From: UBA1756 sp045222555
GTDB taxonomy: Bacteria > Bacteroidota > Bacteroidia > Bacteroidales > WCHB1-69
Length of the DNA stretch: 64,000 bases
Direction: 5' to 3'
Assembly (NCBI GenBank): GCA_045222555.1
Contig: JBGUYY010000029.1
Span: forward strand, 62,001-126,000
Both the position numbers and the translations under genes were made by a program. A model generated the notes under the pieces. It made no database searches. It saw only the letters and a list, made by a program, of their open reading frames with translations, and was not told the origin of the DNA. Position 1 is the stretch's first letter; the number at the start of each line of letters is the position of its first letter. Below are positions 50,937-59,241 of this stretch, piece by piece.

Positions 50937-52097
50937 TTATCGTATAAATGGTTGGTTAATGATTTGTTTCGTTTCTTTGTCGATGGCGAGATACTCCTCC
51001 ACCGATTGCGGTGTACAGAAGGCCGTGTGTTCCAGAGCCTCCTCAATGAGGCGGGGGATGTCGTAGAAGCCGATGCGGTCGTGCAGGAAAAGCCCCACCG
51101 CCGCCTCGTTGGCGGCATTCAGCACACACGGCATGCAGCCGCCCTGCTTAGAGGCGGCGTATGCGAGCGGCAGACACGGGAACGTGTCCGTGTCGGGCTC
51201 CTCGAAGGTGAGGGTGGAGTGATGGATAAAGTCGAGGCGCGGGAAGTTACTGGGCATGCGGTCGGGGTAGGTGAGGGCATACTGGATGGGCAGCTTCATG
51301 TCGGGAAGCCCCAACTGCGCCTTCACCGAGCCGTCCTCAAACTCCACTAACGAGTGGATGATCGACTGCGGATGCACCACCACCTCGATTTTGTCGAGCG
51401 GCACGCCGAACAGCCATTTCGCCTCAATCACCTCCAAGCCTTTGTTCATCAGCGTGGCACTGTCGATGGTGATCTTGTCGCCCATCTTCCAGTTGGGGTG
51501 CTGAAGCGCCTGCTCGCGCGTAACGTGCTGTAATTCGGCTCTCTTCTTGCCCCGGAATGGGCCGCCCGATGCGGTGATGATGAGACGGGAGATGGGATTG
51601 TGGAACTCGCCGGCCAAGGACTGGAAAATGGCAGAATGCTCAGAATCAACAGGATAGATGTTGACACCGTTTTCGCGGGCAGTGCGGGTCATCAGCTCAC
51701 CGGCCACCACCAAGGTCTCCTTGTTGGCCAGCGCGATCTGCTTGCCGCTCTCGATGGCCTTGTAGATGGGGGCAAGTCCCGCCACGCCGACAATCGCCGA
51801 CAGAACCATGTCCACACAGTCCATCTGCACCACATCGCACAGCGCCTTCTCACCGGCATACACCTTGATGTCATCGTCCCACAAGGCACTTTTCACATGC
51901 TCCAGCTGCTCCTCCTGACCGATGACCACCACGTTGGGCTGGAACTGTTTGGCCTGCTGGATGAGCAAGTCGGCCTGCGAATAGGCAGAAAGCACCTCAA
52001 CCTGAAGCATTTCCGGAAATTGCGACACAACCTCTAACGCCTGTGTTCCGATGGAACCAGTCGACCCCAAAATTGCAATGCGCTTCTTCTCAATCAC
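50937..52097 (-). CDS. dxr: 1-deoxy-D-xylulose-5-phosphate reductoisomerase
   Basis: 386 residues. NADPH-binding ILGSTGSIGTQAL at the N terminus, catalytic/metal site VDSEHSAIFQ and TASGGPFRG, then NWKMGDKITIDSATLMNKGL are diagnostic. It converts DXP to MEP, the committed step of the MEP isoprenoid pathway. It is the first gene of a two-gene operon with rseP. A TAATTTTG -7 box lies on the minus strand at 52143-52136, 39 bases upstream of the start. Full length. Confidence 0.97.
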   Translation of the reverse strand: MIEKKRIAILGSTGSIGTQALEVVSQFPEMLQVEVLSAYSQADLLIQQAKQFQPNVVVIGQEEQLEHVKSALWDDDIKVYAGEKALCDVVQMDCVDMVLSAIVGVAGLAPIYKAIESGKQIALANKETLVVAGELMTRTARENGVNIYPVDSEHSAIFQSLAGEFHNPISRLIITASGGPFRGKKRAELQHVTREQALQHPNWKMGDKITIDSATLMNKGLEVIEAKWLFGVPLDKIEVVVHPQSIIHSLVEFEDGSVKAQLGLPDMKLPIQYALTYPDRMPSNFPRLDFIHHSTLTFEEPDTDTFPCLPLAYAASKQGGCMPCVLNAANEAAVGLFLHDRIGFYDIPRLIEEALEHTAFCTPQSVEEYLAIDKETKQIINQPFIR

Positions 52098-52148
52098 TTT
52101 TTGTAAAAAGAGTTAATGGCTTAAAAAACAGAGCGCAAAATTACAATT

Positions 52149-53345
52149 TTATTTTTGATTTTTGGGGTCAGAAATGAAATATTTTTGAAACTGCGGATAG
52201 GATTTTTTCACACAATCAATGTCGGTCACTACGACCGGAAAATGGAGCGACAGCAACGCCGCCGCCATCGCCATCCGATGGTCGTTTTGAGGATTGAAAG
52301 TAATTGGTTTTGAATTGGTTGTGAATGACGTTCCGTCAATGGTCAGCGTTTCATCGCCCTGCCGTTGAAGAGGACAGAAATGGGAGAGCAGCTCGCACAG
52401 CAGGTCCATACGGCGCGACTCCTTCCGGTTGAGGTTGCCCAAGCCGGTAAGAGAGACCGTTCTTTGACAGAACACGGCGGTCACGGCCATCACGGGAGCA
52501 AGGTCGGGATGGGCGTATAGATGGAAGGTGCAGTTTTCTATGGGGTTACAATTCGTTTTGTCGCGACAGATGGTTACCCCTTCTGCGGTTTGTTCAGAGC
52601 GGATGCCAAAGCCTCGGAACCACTCCGCCACCACGGCATCCCCTTGAAGGGTGTCGAGGTGTAAATCTTTGAGTGTCAGCGTATCGATAGTGATGTTGGC
52701 GGCCAGGAAAGCGTACCAGAAGGCGGCGGTGCTCCAGTCGGCTTCGCGCCTAACGGGAAGGCCCTGCCGGCGCGCTTCCACCATCTGGCGTGTCAGTTCC
52801 CAGTAGGGAGCGGAGGGCGGGGGAGTGGGCACCACGGTCAGCTCCTGCAGCCCGAGACGGTCGCCCACCAGCAGCAAGGCGCTGGCCAACTGACTGCTCT
52901 GCGAACAGTCGATGGTGAGGGCACGGACGTGCAGCTCCTTGCCACAGATTTTCCATCCCTCCGCGCATAACTCTATGTCTGCGCCAGCACTTTTCAGGAC
53001 ATTTACTAACGGCAGAATCGGCCTTTCCAGCAGTCGCTTCGTGCCGGTGAGCAGCCACCTGCCGGGGGTGACCGCCGCCACCGCCATCAGAAAACGATAG
53101 CCGGCACCACAATCTTTTACATCAATCTTAATAAAATCATTATCAATATTTTGAAAAGATTTATTAAAGTTTTGCTTAATGACAGATAAAGCGCGATACA
53201 CCACCCACACATCCTCCGAATCGTCGGCATTGGGCATCGGCAAAACCTCGCCATATAGAGCCTCCAGCACTAGCTGACGTATCAGGATGCTTTTCGAGCT
53301 GTTGAGGAGGAGGATCTCGCCGTTTTGGATGGGGGTAATGAGCAT
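52149..53345 (-). CDS. aroA: 3-phosphoshikimate 1-carboxyvinyltransferase (EPSP synthase)
   Basis: 398 residues, shorter than the usual 430. N-terminal SSKSILIRQLVLEALYGE corresponds to the S-K-S-x-x-x-R shikimate-3-phosphate/PEP region. DCGAGYRFLMA replaces the common (N/D)(A/S)GTAMR motif. LNRKESRRMDLLCELL matches R-x-K-E-S-D-R, and NDHRMAMAAALLSL is the C-terminal hallmark. It transfers enolpyruvate to shikimate 3-phosphate in aromatic amino-acid synthesis. This short, diverged form is typical of Bacteroidota. Transcribed in the same direction as dxr but 51 bases upstream with a promoter between them. Confidence 0.88.
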   Translation of the reverse strand: MLITPIQNGEILLLNSSKSILIRQLVLEALYGEVLPMPNADDSEDVWVVYRALSVIKQNFNKSFQNIDNDFIKIDVKDCGAGYRFLMAVAAVTPGRWLLTGTKRLLERPILPLVNVLKSAGADIELCAEGWKICGKELHVRALTIDCSQSSQLASALLLVGDRLGLQELTVVPTPPPSAPYWELTRQMVEARRQGLPVRREADWSTAAFWYAFLAANITIDTLTLKDLHLDTLQGDAVVAEWFRGFGIRSEQTAEGVTICRDKTNCNPIENCTFHLYAHPDLAPVMAVTAVFCQRTVSLTGLGNLNRKESRRMDLLCELLSHFCPLQRQGDETLTIDGTSFTTNSKPITFNPQNDHRMAMAAALLSLHFPVVVTDIDCVKKSYPQFQKYFISDPKNQK

Positions 53346-53376
53346 AATAATGAAAGGATTGGCGTTTTAAAAGCCC

Positions 53377-54168
53377 CTACTTGGTCTTCTTTTTAAAGCA
53401 GTGGATGTAGGCTACTTCAATCCCCAATCCATTGTAACGGTAATTGAAATACCCTTTGTCCAGTTCGGTCTCAGAATTATCAGCCGGATTTACGGTGTAG
53501 ATATGATAAACACCTGTGTACTTGTTGAATAATCCGAGATTGCCAACAATGCCGAAACGAAGAAGATCTTTATATGGGAGGGTGTAATAGACACCGAGTT
53601 TGACCAATGCATCAATGGAAATTTTATAGGGTTTCTGAGCCCAGAATTGATCAGTAGTGTGATATTTTCTAATATTATTCTGATGAATATCGCTTGCTGC
53701 ATAAGCTCCATTATTATTAATGCTAAGGTACAGGTATCGGCCCTGTTCAAGACCACCCCCAATGTTGGAGAAACACAATCCTGCGGAAGAGTAGAAATGC
53801 CAATTTTCTTTCAAGGGCACATGCACTTCAAAATTAACGGGAATCTTAAAGTCTATGGCATACTCGATAAACATCGTGGTCGGATAGAGGAAGTTGGTCG
53901 TAGTGCCATAGTCAAGTCCAATGGATACGCCAAAGTACTTGTAAAAGTTGTAGGATGCTTCAATGCCGACCGCCCAGCCGAAAGAGGGCTTTTTGTGTAC
54001 AAGAAAAATGGAGTTGTCCGTAGTAGAGCGTATAGATGGCGGCGCTAACACATCTCCTTCCAAACGGCCTCCCAGGTGCCACCCGTCTAATGAGCTGTCA
54101 TTTTGCGCGAAATTTGCTGATACAAACGCAAATACGAAGAATAAGAGAATGCTGATTCTTTTCATCAT
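53377..54168 (-). CDS. Outer-membrane beta-barrel-type exported protein
   Basis: 263 residues. Signal peptide MKRISILLFFVFAFVSANFAQ. The mature protein alternates strand-like segments ending in aromatic residues (KKPSFGWAVGIEASYNFYKY, FGVSIGLDYGTTTNF, NFEVHVPLKENWHFYSSAGL, YNGLGIEVAYIHCF), the signature of a small 8-12-strand barrel. ATGATG at 54168/54165 gives two close starts; an ATG at 54177 is also open. The 32-base promoter module (54183-54214) precedes it. Function unknown. Confidence 0.7.
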   Translation of the reverse strand: MMKRISILLFFVFAFVSANFAQNDSSLDGWHLGGRLEGDVLAPPSIRSTTDNSIFLVHKKPSFGWAVGIEASYNFYKYFGVSIGLDYGTTTNFLYPTTMFIEYAIDFKIPVNFEVHVPLKENWHFYSSAGLCFSNIGGGLEQGRYLYLSINNNGAYAASDIHQNNIRKYHTTDQFWAQKPYKISIDALVKLGVYYTLPYKDLLRFGIVGNLGLFNKYTGVYHIYTVNPADNSETELDKGYFNYRYNGLGIEVAYIHCFKKKTK

Positions 54169-54182
54169 GGATAACATTTTGA

Positions 54183-54214
54183 TTTACCCCGCAAAAATAC
54201 GAATAAATTGAAAA
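54183..54214 (-). promoter_or_regulatory. Promoter module, copy 1
   Basis: Contains ACCCCGCAAAAATACGAAT; on the minus strand this gives the -7 box TATTTTTG followed by C (54199-54192). The full 32 bases are identical at 55345-55376 and 56645-56676. AT-rich AAAATTGA repeats follow it on the plus strand (to about 54270). Confidence 0.75.
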
Positions 54215-54404
54215 TGGAAAATTGAGAACTGAAAATTGAAAATTGAAAATTGTACATTGTACATTGTACGGGGCAGCTTGGTACCCATAGTTGTCTTGCT
54301 CATATTTTTGCAACATTAATTTACGGCTGCCAAAATACAACTTTTTCTTTATTTTATGGTAGGTTGATAAAAAATACGAATAGCTGGAAATCACAATGTC
54401 CCCG

Positions 54405-55328
54405 TTATTCTTTCAGGAAACTTTTTGCCCGCTCTTTCTCTTCGGGGGTGCCGTATTTGATGACTTTCTTCAGGTATTTGCGCTCGTTCTTGCTGTCGCC
54501 CAGCATATAGTAAGTATCGGCGATGTTGCTGAGTACTACGCCGTCGTGAGGCGCTACCTTTTCGGCTTTGAGCAGCCACGTCAATGCCGCACTGCGGTCT
54601 TCCAGCACCTGGTAGGTGGCAGCTATCACATTGATATTTTGTACAAATTTGGGAAAATGGTGGTAAAGATCTTCAGCAATGCCACGAAGAAGTAGGATTT
54701 TCTGTTGCATTTTGTCAGCATTTTCATCGTTCACTGCGGCCATGAAAAGCTCTTTCTCGTAATCAAAAATCCCATCGGTGACGACCTCCTCCATGGGAGC
54801 GTTGTTGTTGGGCCACTGCCATTGGAGTTTGTTCTGTGTGGTTCTGTCGAGCAGGGCGTGAATCTCATCTGCAAAGACGTTCCAGCGGCATAATTCTTGC
54901 AACAGATGGATTTTGCCATACCACATGTCCAGCCGGTCGGGGAAGAGGGCGATGCCGCGGCTGATGACATCCAGTGCGCTATCCACTCGTGCAAAGTCCC
55001 AGCGTTGAGCATAATACATGTAGCCGTACACTGCGCCAGTGCTGTCGGTGAGGGTGTAAACCTCGCCTTGTACTCCATCAGCTTCGCTGGGGGGATCAAC
55101 GGAGGTCACCACGCCCGATTGGGTCTTTGACAGGTTATAGTAGTAGTTGTATTCAGCGACGTAACGCTCGGCTGTCTGCTCATTCATATTCCTGATTTTC
55201 AGCATGGAAGCTTTCATGGCCGTGGTGTCACCTTTATGCAAGGCGTCATAAAATTGCTCATAGGGATCTTGTGCTGCCGCAAGCATTATCAGCGACATCA
55301 TCCATAGGGTGGAGAATAACTTTTTCAT
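54405..55328 (-). CDS. Exported TPR-like protein
   Basis: 307 residues with signal peptide (MKKLFSTLWMMSLIMLAAAQ). Helical pairs of about 34 residues follow: FYDALHKGDTTAMKASMLKI, DFARVDSALDVISRGIALFP, AATYQVLEDRSAALTWLLKA and SNIADTYYMLGDSKNERKYL, in tetratricopeptide style. A segment around residues 75-110 (VYTLTDSTGAVYGYMYY) is strand-like. Probably periplasmic protein-interaction role. ATG 55328 is favoured over ATG 55340 because it places the signal peptide at the start. Promoter module copy 2 lies directly upstream. Confidence 0.65.
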   Translation of the reverse strand: MKKLFSTLWMMSLIMLAAAQDPYEQFYDALHKGDTTAMKASMLKIRNMNEQTAERYVAEYNYYYNLSKTQSGVVTSVDPPSEADGVQGEVYTLTDSTGAVYGYMYYAQRWDFARVDSALDVISRGIALFPDRLDMWYGKIHLLQELCRWNVFADEIHALLDRTTQNKLQWQWPNNNAPMEEVVTDGIFDYEKELFMAAVNDENADKMQQKILLLRGIAEDLYHHFPKFVQNINVIAATYQVLEDRSAALTWLLKAEKVAPHDGVVLSNIADTYYMLGDSKNERKYLKKVIKYGTPEEKERAKSFLKE

Positions 55329-55344
55329 TGTTTTGGACATTGAT

Positions 55345-55376
55345 TTTACCCCGCAAAAATACGAATAAATTGAAAA
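55345..55376 (-). promoter_or_regulatory. Promoter module, copy 2
   Basis: The same 32 bases as at 54183 and 56645, with TATTTTTG on the minus strand (55361-55354). It stands 17 bases upstream of the leftward TPR-like gene and is followed on the plus strand by the AAAATTGA/TACATTG repeat. Confidence 0.75.
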
Positions 55377-55422
55377 ATGAAAATTGAAAACTGTACATTG
55401 TTAATTGTACATTGAAATAACC

Positions 55423-56631
55423 CTACTCCCCGTACGTTATCGTCCTTACCGTTTGTGCCGACAACTTCCCGTCAATAAACTCCTCGCACTCTGTCCAATT
55501 GCCATGCTCGTCGTACTGGTACTTCCACGTCAAGACAGGATGGATAGGGGTGCTGTCGCTGTTGATATCGTAGAACTCCATACAAGTTTTGTTCCCCGCA
55601 TCATCGTACTCGAGGCGGACACTTACGACCTTGTATGCTAAACTACCAGGAAAGTATTCGCCCTTATAATAGTGGTTCCCCGTAATTTGCGTAATTCCCA
55701 TCTCGCTGGAGATGGACAGTAGCTTCCCGTCAGAATCGTATTCGTAGTGGTGGGGAAGAGGGGCGGGCAGTGTGTCGCCGCCCATTACATTCGCGGATTC
55801 GTACTGGAGATAGCGTTCATAATTTTGAGGGAAACGAGGGAGGGTGTACACAGGCCCCTTGCCCCTAAAGTCATACTTTCGCTCACTTGCCATCGATCCG
55901 TTGCGGTAGGTATAAGCGTATATCTCTTTGAGATAGGCACTCTCGAATCGGAAGACGGTGCATACCTGTCCGCAGCTGTCATATTGCAAGCTTTCCATAT
56001 AGTACCAATGTCCCTCTTTCGACTGCCGTTGCCATGCTTGTAATCGTCCGTCAACCACAAGGTATCGGTCTTTTTCTTCCTCATAGGCAAACTGCCAAGG
56101 CCCTTTCGGTAGGTTGCGTTGCGGGGTGCGGACGTAGAGACTGCCATGATGCTTGCGGACGAAACGGTTGCTGATGCGGCGGTATTGTTTGATCGTGATG
56201 CTGCGTACATCAATTTGCGAAACCCGGTGTAGCGAGTCAAAGGAGTATGTCCGCTCTTCTATGGGGAAAGCATCCCAAAGGTACTCGTAGCAGCGGAGGG
56301 TGTTGTGTCTTCCCAGGAGAGTCTCTTTTACATATTGAGGATTGGGGATTAGCTGAAAGTTGTTTCGCACTTCCTTCACCGATACCACCTCACCGTTGAA
56401 GGATATGGACATCGGATCCATTGCTCCTGTCCAGTCATTCAGCAAGTCGCTTTGAACCGGAAAACTCATCAGTTTGACCTGCCCGTCCCGACTTTGGGGA
56501 GTGAATTTGTAATGGGGCATCTCGCTCATCTGAAAAATCTTCTTTGCAGAATCTTGCGTGGCGATATTGATCTGTCCCCGCACACTCGCAGCGGCACAGA
56601 GTAGAAAAAAGAAGAAGATGATGCGGTTCAT
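55423..56631 (-). CDS. Exported protein with YD/RHS-like beta repeats
   Basis: 402 residues with signal peptide (MNRIIFFFFLLCAAASVRGQ). The second half has repeated strand hairpins with Tyr-Asp turns: LQYDSCGQVCTVFRFES, YTYRNGSMASERKYDFRGKG, HYEYDSDGKLLSISSEMG, VRLEYDDAGNKTCMEFYD and WKYQYDEHGNWTECEEFIDG, which is the YD-repeat pattern of RHS-type proteins, here short and without a toxin domain. A surface or envelope structural role is inferred. Promoter module copy 3 lies 14 bases upstream. Confidence 0.65.
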   Translation of the reverse strand: MNRIIFFFFLLCAAASVRGQINIATQDSAKKIFQMSEMPHYKFTPQSRDGQVKLMSFPVQSDLLNDWTGAMDPMSISFNGEVVSVKEVRNNFQLIPNPQYVKETLLGRHNTLRCYEYLWDAFPIEERTYSFDSLHRVSQIDVRSITIKQYRRISNRFVRKHHGSLYVRTPQRNLPKGPWQFAYEEEKDRYLVVDGRLQAWQRQSKEGHWYYMESLQYDSCGQVCTVFRFESAYLKEIYAYTYRNGSMASERKYDFRGKGPVYTLPRFPQNYERYLQYESANVMGGDTLPAPLPHHYEYDSDGKLLSISSEMGITQITGNHYYKGEYFPGSLAYKVVSVRLEYDDAGNKTCMEFYDINSDSTPIHPVLTWKYQYDEHGNWTECEEFIDGKLSAQTVRTITYGE

Positions 56632-56644
56632 GGCGATATGAAAT

Positions 56645-56676
56645 TTTACCCCGCAAAAATACGAATAAATTGAAAA
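56645..56676 (-). promoter_or_regulatory. Promoter module, copy 3
   Basis: Third identical copy, with TATTTTTG on the minus strand (56661-56654), upstream of the YD-repeat protein gene. Confidence 0.75.
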
Positions 56677-56775
56677 TGGAGAATGGAAAATGGAAAAATG
56701 AAAATTGAAAACTGAGAACTAAAAATTGTTCATTGTTAATTGTACATTGTTCATTGTACATTGTTCATTCTCAAT
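56672..56775. repeat. AT-rich GGAAAATG / TGTTCATTGTACATT repeat block
   Basis: Two simple-repeat families adjoin: AATGGAAAATG-type units (56672-56725), then TTGTTCATTG/TTGTACATTG units (56726-56769). The block runs into the end of the next leftward gene. Shorter blocks of the same kind follow the other two promoter modules. Confidence 0.7.
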
Positions 56776-58012
56776 GGAAGAGTGTCCCGATGAACGAGAA
56801 CAGCACGAAGAGCCAGTGGGCCGAAATACCCGCCAGCAGTCCGCCAATAGTGTGCGCGATGATGGCCTTGGAAATCAGCGGACGGTGCCCCATCGAGTCG
56901 AGCATGGCGGCATGGGTGCTGAGATAACCGCTCCAGCACATGCCCATAGCGGTGAAGACTGCGATGGCGTTGTTATCGATGATGCCTTCAGAAACAAAGC
57001 GCGGAATCAATCCCAACGCTGCCCCTACAGCCCCTAATGCCGTGATAGGGAAGGAGATAAGCTGGGGATAGTCGAACCCGAAAAGCCACTGGAACACCAC
57101 CTGTATCTTACCAGCCGCCCACGTGATGACAGGAACGCCCTCGTAAGCCTCACCCAAATATTCGTGGTTGGCTCCGGCAGGACCGAACGTCAGCATCATC
57201 ACAAGGGTGGAAATCACTAGCACACCCGGAATAATGGCCAAACCGATGCCCACACCGTCTTTACCGCCGTCCAAAATCGAATTGAGGAAACGCATGAACA
57301 CACTGCCTTCGCTCTTGAAGGAGATCTGCTGCTCGTCGCCCGTCTCTTCCGAAACAGGTGCATCCAACGACGGGTCGGCCTTGAGGGTGAACCGCTGCAT
57401 CAGCCGCGTGGAGATGATGCTGCCAACCACTGCCCCGATGACGCCGACCGCCGCACCGCTACCGAAACCCTGACTGGCCATAAAAGCCACCACCACCAGT
57501 CCCATACCGAAGGCCGTGCCGAAGTTGGTCAGCGAAACCAGCTGGTACTTTTTGAAATACCGGCTGAAATTCTTGTCCTTCGAAAGTGAGATAATGGCGG
57601 GGTTGTCGCTCAGGAATGTCATCACCGCACCCAGCGCGGCCACACCAGGCAGGTTGTACAACGGGCGCATCAGCGGCCGCAGGATGTTCTCCAACAGTCG
57701 CACCACCCCGAACTCCGCCAACAAACGGCTGATGGCTCCCATCAGCACACAGATGGCCATGATGTAGAACACGGTCTCCAAAAGCAGATGATAGGCCGTC
57801 TGCATGAAGGTGTTCAGCATTTTCGGCAACGACATCCGCCAGGCGAGCAGACCGAAAAAGCCGAAAAAGAGCAGCAGGAAAATAATGGCCTCAACAGAGC
57901 GCTTGCTCGTAAAAGATAGGGGATTCTTCAGCTTGAAAAGTCGTTCAATCTTTTGGAACGCCGCCTCAATGGAGCGGGCATATTCTACGGTTTTCTTTTT
58001 GCGGATCTTCAT
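56771..58012 (-). CDS. YjiH-like / CD0519-type nucleoside-recognition (Gate-domain) membrane protein
   Basis: 413 residues with 9-10 hydrophobic helices. Two Gate-like halves are seen: LMGAISRLLAEFGVVRLLEN with FLSDNPAIISLSKDKNFSRY in the first, and VGIGLAIIPGVLVISTLVMM with GAVGAALGLIPRFVSEGIID and CWSGYLSTHAAMLDSMGHRP in the second. The basic N-terminal 40 residues are cytoplasmic. The family is an integral inner-membrane protein group with unproven transport role. It follows the porin-like gene by eight bases, so the two could act together on an imported solute. Confidence 0.75.
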   Translation of the reverse strand: MKIRKKKTVEYARSIEAAFQKIERLFKLKNPLSFTSKRSVEAIIFLLLFFGFFGLLAWRMSLPKMLNTFMQTAYHLLLETVFYIMAICVLMGAISRLLAEFGVVRLLENILRPLMRPLYNLPGVAALGAVMTFLSDNPAIISLSKDKNFSRYFKKYQLVSLTNFGTAFGMGLVVVAFMASQGFGSGAAVGVIGAVVGSIISTRLMQRFTLKADPSLDAPVSEETGDEQQISFKSEGSVFMRFLNSILDGGKDGVGIGLAIIPGVLVISTLVMMLTFGPAGANHEYLGEAYEGVPVITWAAGKIQVVFQWLFGFDYPQLISFPITALGAVGAALGLIPRFVSEGIIDNNAIAVFTAMGMCWSGYLSTHAAMLDSMGHRPLISKAIIAHTIGGLLAGISAHWLFVLFSFIGTLFH

Positions 58013-58020
58013 GTTGATGA

Positions 58021-59136
58021 TTACAAATTATCTGAATTCAATCTTTTGCCAAAATAACGGAGGAAATCAATATTCCAAGTGAGACCGACCTGCGCAGTCA
58101 AACGTCTTCCATCCGCCACACAGGCATATTCCGGGAAATAGTGGATCTGATAGAGAAGCGCGTGCAGGCGTACCGCCGGACTTCCGCAGGGATGATACTC
58201 CACGCCCAATCCGTAAAAGGCCGATCGCTGTCCGGGAGCCACGAAGCAGTCGCGCACGGGCCGCACCAACGGATGGTCTGCCATGTTCTGCTCGTAACCA
58301 CCTTTGGCAAAAATGTTTACATCTCCCAAACGGACATCCATACGCGAGATGACGGAGAAACTGGAGAAGGGGAGATCGGTGCGGCTGACACGGTTCATAT
58401 AGTCGATATACCAGCTCCAGCGCCCCACCTCAAAGCGGTTGCCTAAAGTGACACAACCTACAAACTTCCCGCGTTTTCTTTCAAAGAAATTGACAGAATA
58501 TAGGGTTTTGAAAACGCCGAAATCACCGCTCCACAACAGACTGTAGGCCAGCAACCCCTGTTTCCATTCGTTTCCTTTCCCCATATAATGGACATAGGGC
58601 GAATTGGCCACCTGCAAAGTAAGATGATGACGCTTTGACTTGTCGGTAAATTTCACTGAACCAGCCAATTGGAAGCAATAATAGTTGTTCCAGTAGTCGC
58701 CGGCATAATACACGTCAATCGGGGCGGCATCGTACTCAAAACCGCCGTTGGCAATGGCCTCCTTGCCGGCACGGATCGCCCAGCAATCGTTAATTTGATA
58801 TTGTAAATAGAGAAAGTCGGTATTGTCGAAAAAGCTGCTCGCCCCTGCATTGGCGATGATGCGCTGGCGGAAATAGTACGAGAAACCCTTCCCGAACTCG
58901 CCTCCCAGCAGCAAGTTGAAATATTGTCCGTTGAAACCGTAATGGGTGGTGTCGGAAAGCCCCGCCGCATTCTGTCCGGCAAACTCGTGTTGCACATCAA
59001 AACTAGCCCGCATTTCCAACTTGAGACGCGTGAAACGGTGCCGCACAGAGTCTCTTGCCTCCTGCGCTGTCAGATTGGTAAGCGAAAAAAGCGCAAAAGC
59101 GAGGAGTAAGATGTTTTTTATTTTATTGATTTTCAA
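58021..59136 (-). CDS. Porin P/O-like outer-membrane protein
   Basis: 371 residues from the TTG at 59136, which gives a clean signal peptide (NKIKNILLLAFALFSLTNLTAQ). No ATG is available, and an alternative TTG lies at 59163. The mature protein shows the phosphate-selective porin pattern: FNGQYFNLLLGGEFGKGFSY, YFRQRIIANAGASSFFDNTD, FLYLQYQINDCWAIRAGKEA, then long alternating strands and the terminal WNIDFLRYFGK. It should form a 16-strand-type trimeric barrel. A TAATTTTG box on the minus strand (59182-59175) supports the downstream TTG. It is in an operon with the YjiH-like gene. Confidence 0.75.
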   Translation of the reverse strand: MKINKIKNILLLAFALFSLTNLTAQEARDSVRHRFTRLKLEMRASFDVQHEFAGQNAAGLSDTTHYGFNGQYFNLLLGGEFGKGFSYYFRQRIIANAGASSFFDNTDFLYLQYQINDCWAIRAGKEAIANGGFEYDAAPIDVYYAGDYWNNYYCFQLAGSVKFTDKSKRHHLTLQVANSPYVHYMGKGNEWKQGLLAYSLLWSGDFGVFKTLYSVNFFERKRGKFVGCVTLGNRFEVGRWSWYIDYMNRVSRTDLPFSSFSVISRMDVRLGDVNIFAKGGYEQNMADHPLVRPVRDCFVAPGQRSAFYGLGVEYHPCGSPAVRLHALLYQIHYFPEYACVADGRRLTAQVGLTWNIDFLRYFGKRLNSDNL

Positions 59137-59174
59137 TTTATTATAAAATATTTTAAGTTTCAAAAATGCGAGTG

Positions 59175-59216
59175 CAAAATTAGGTCATTTTTTGAAAAGA
59201 AAAAGCCGTATATTTG
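59175..59216. promoter_or_regulatory. Divergent promoter region
   Basis: A leftward -7 box (TAATTTTG, 59182-59175) serves the porin gene, and a rightward -7 box (TATATTTG followed by C, 59209-59216) serves the NfnAB fusion, leaving leaders of about 35 and 20 bases. Confidence 0.55.
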
Positions 59217-59241
59217 CAACTCGAAAAAAAATAAATGCATC

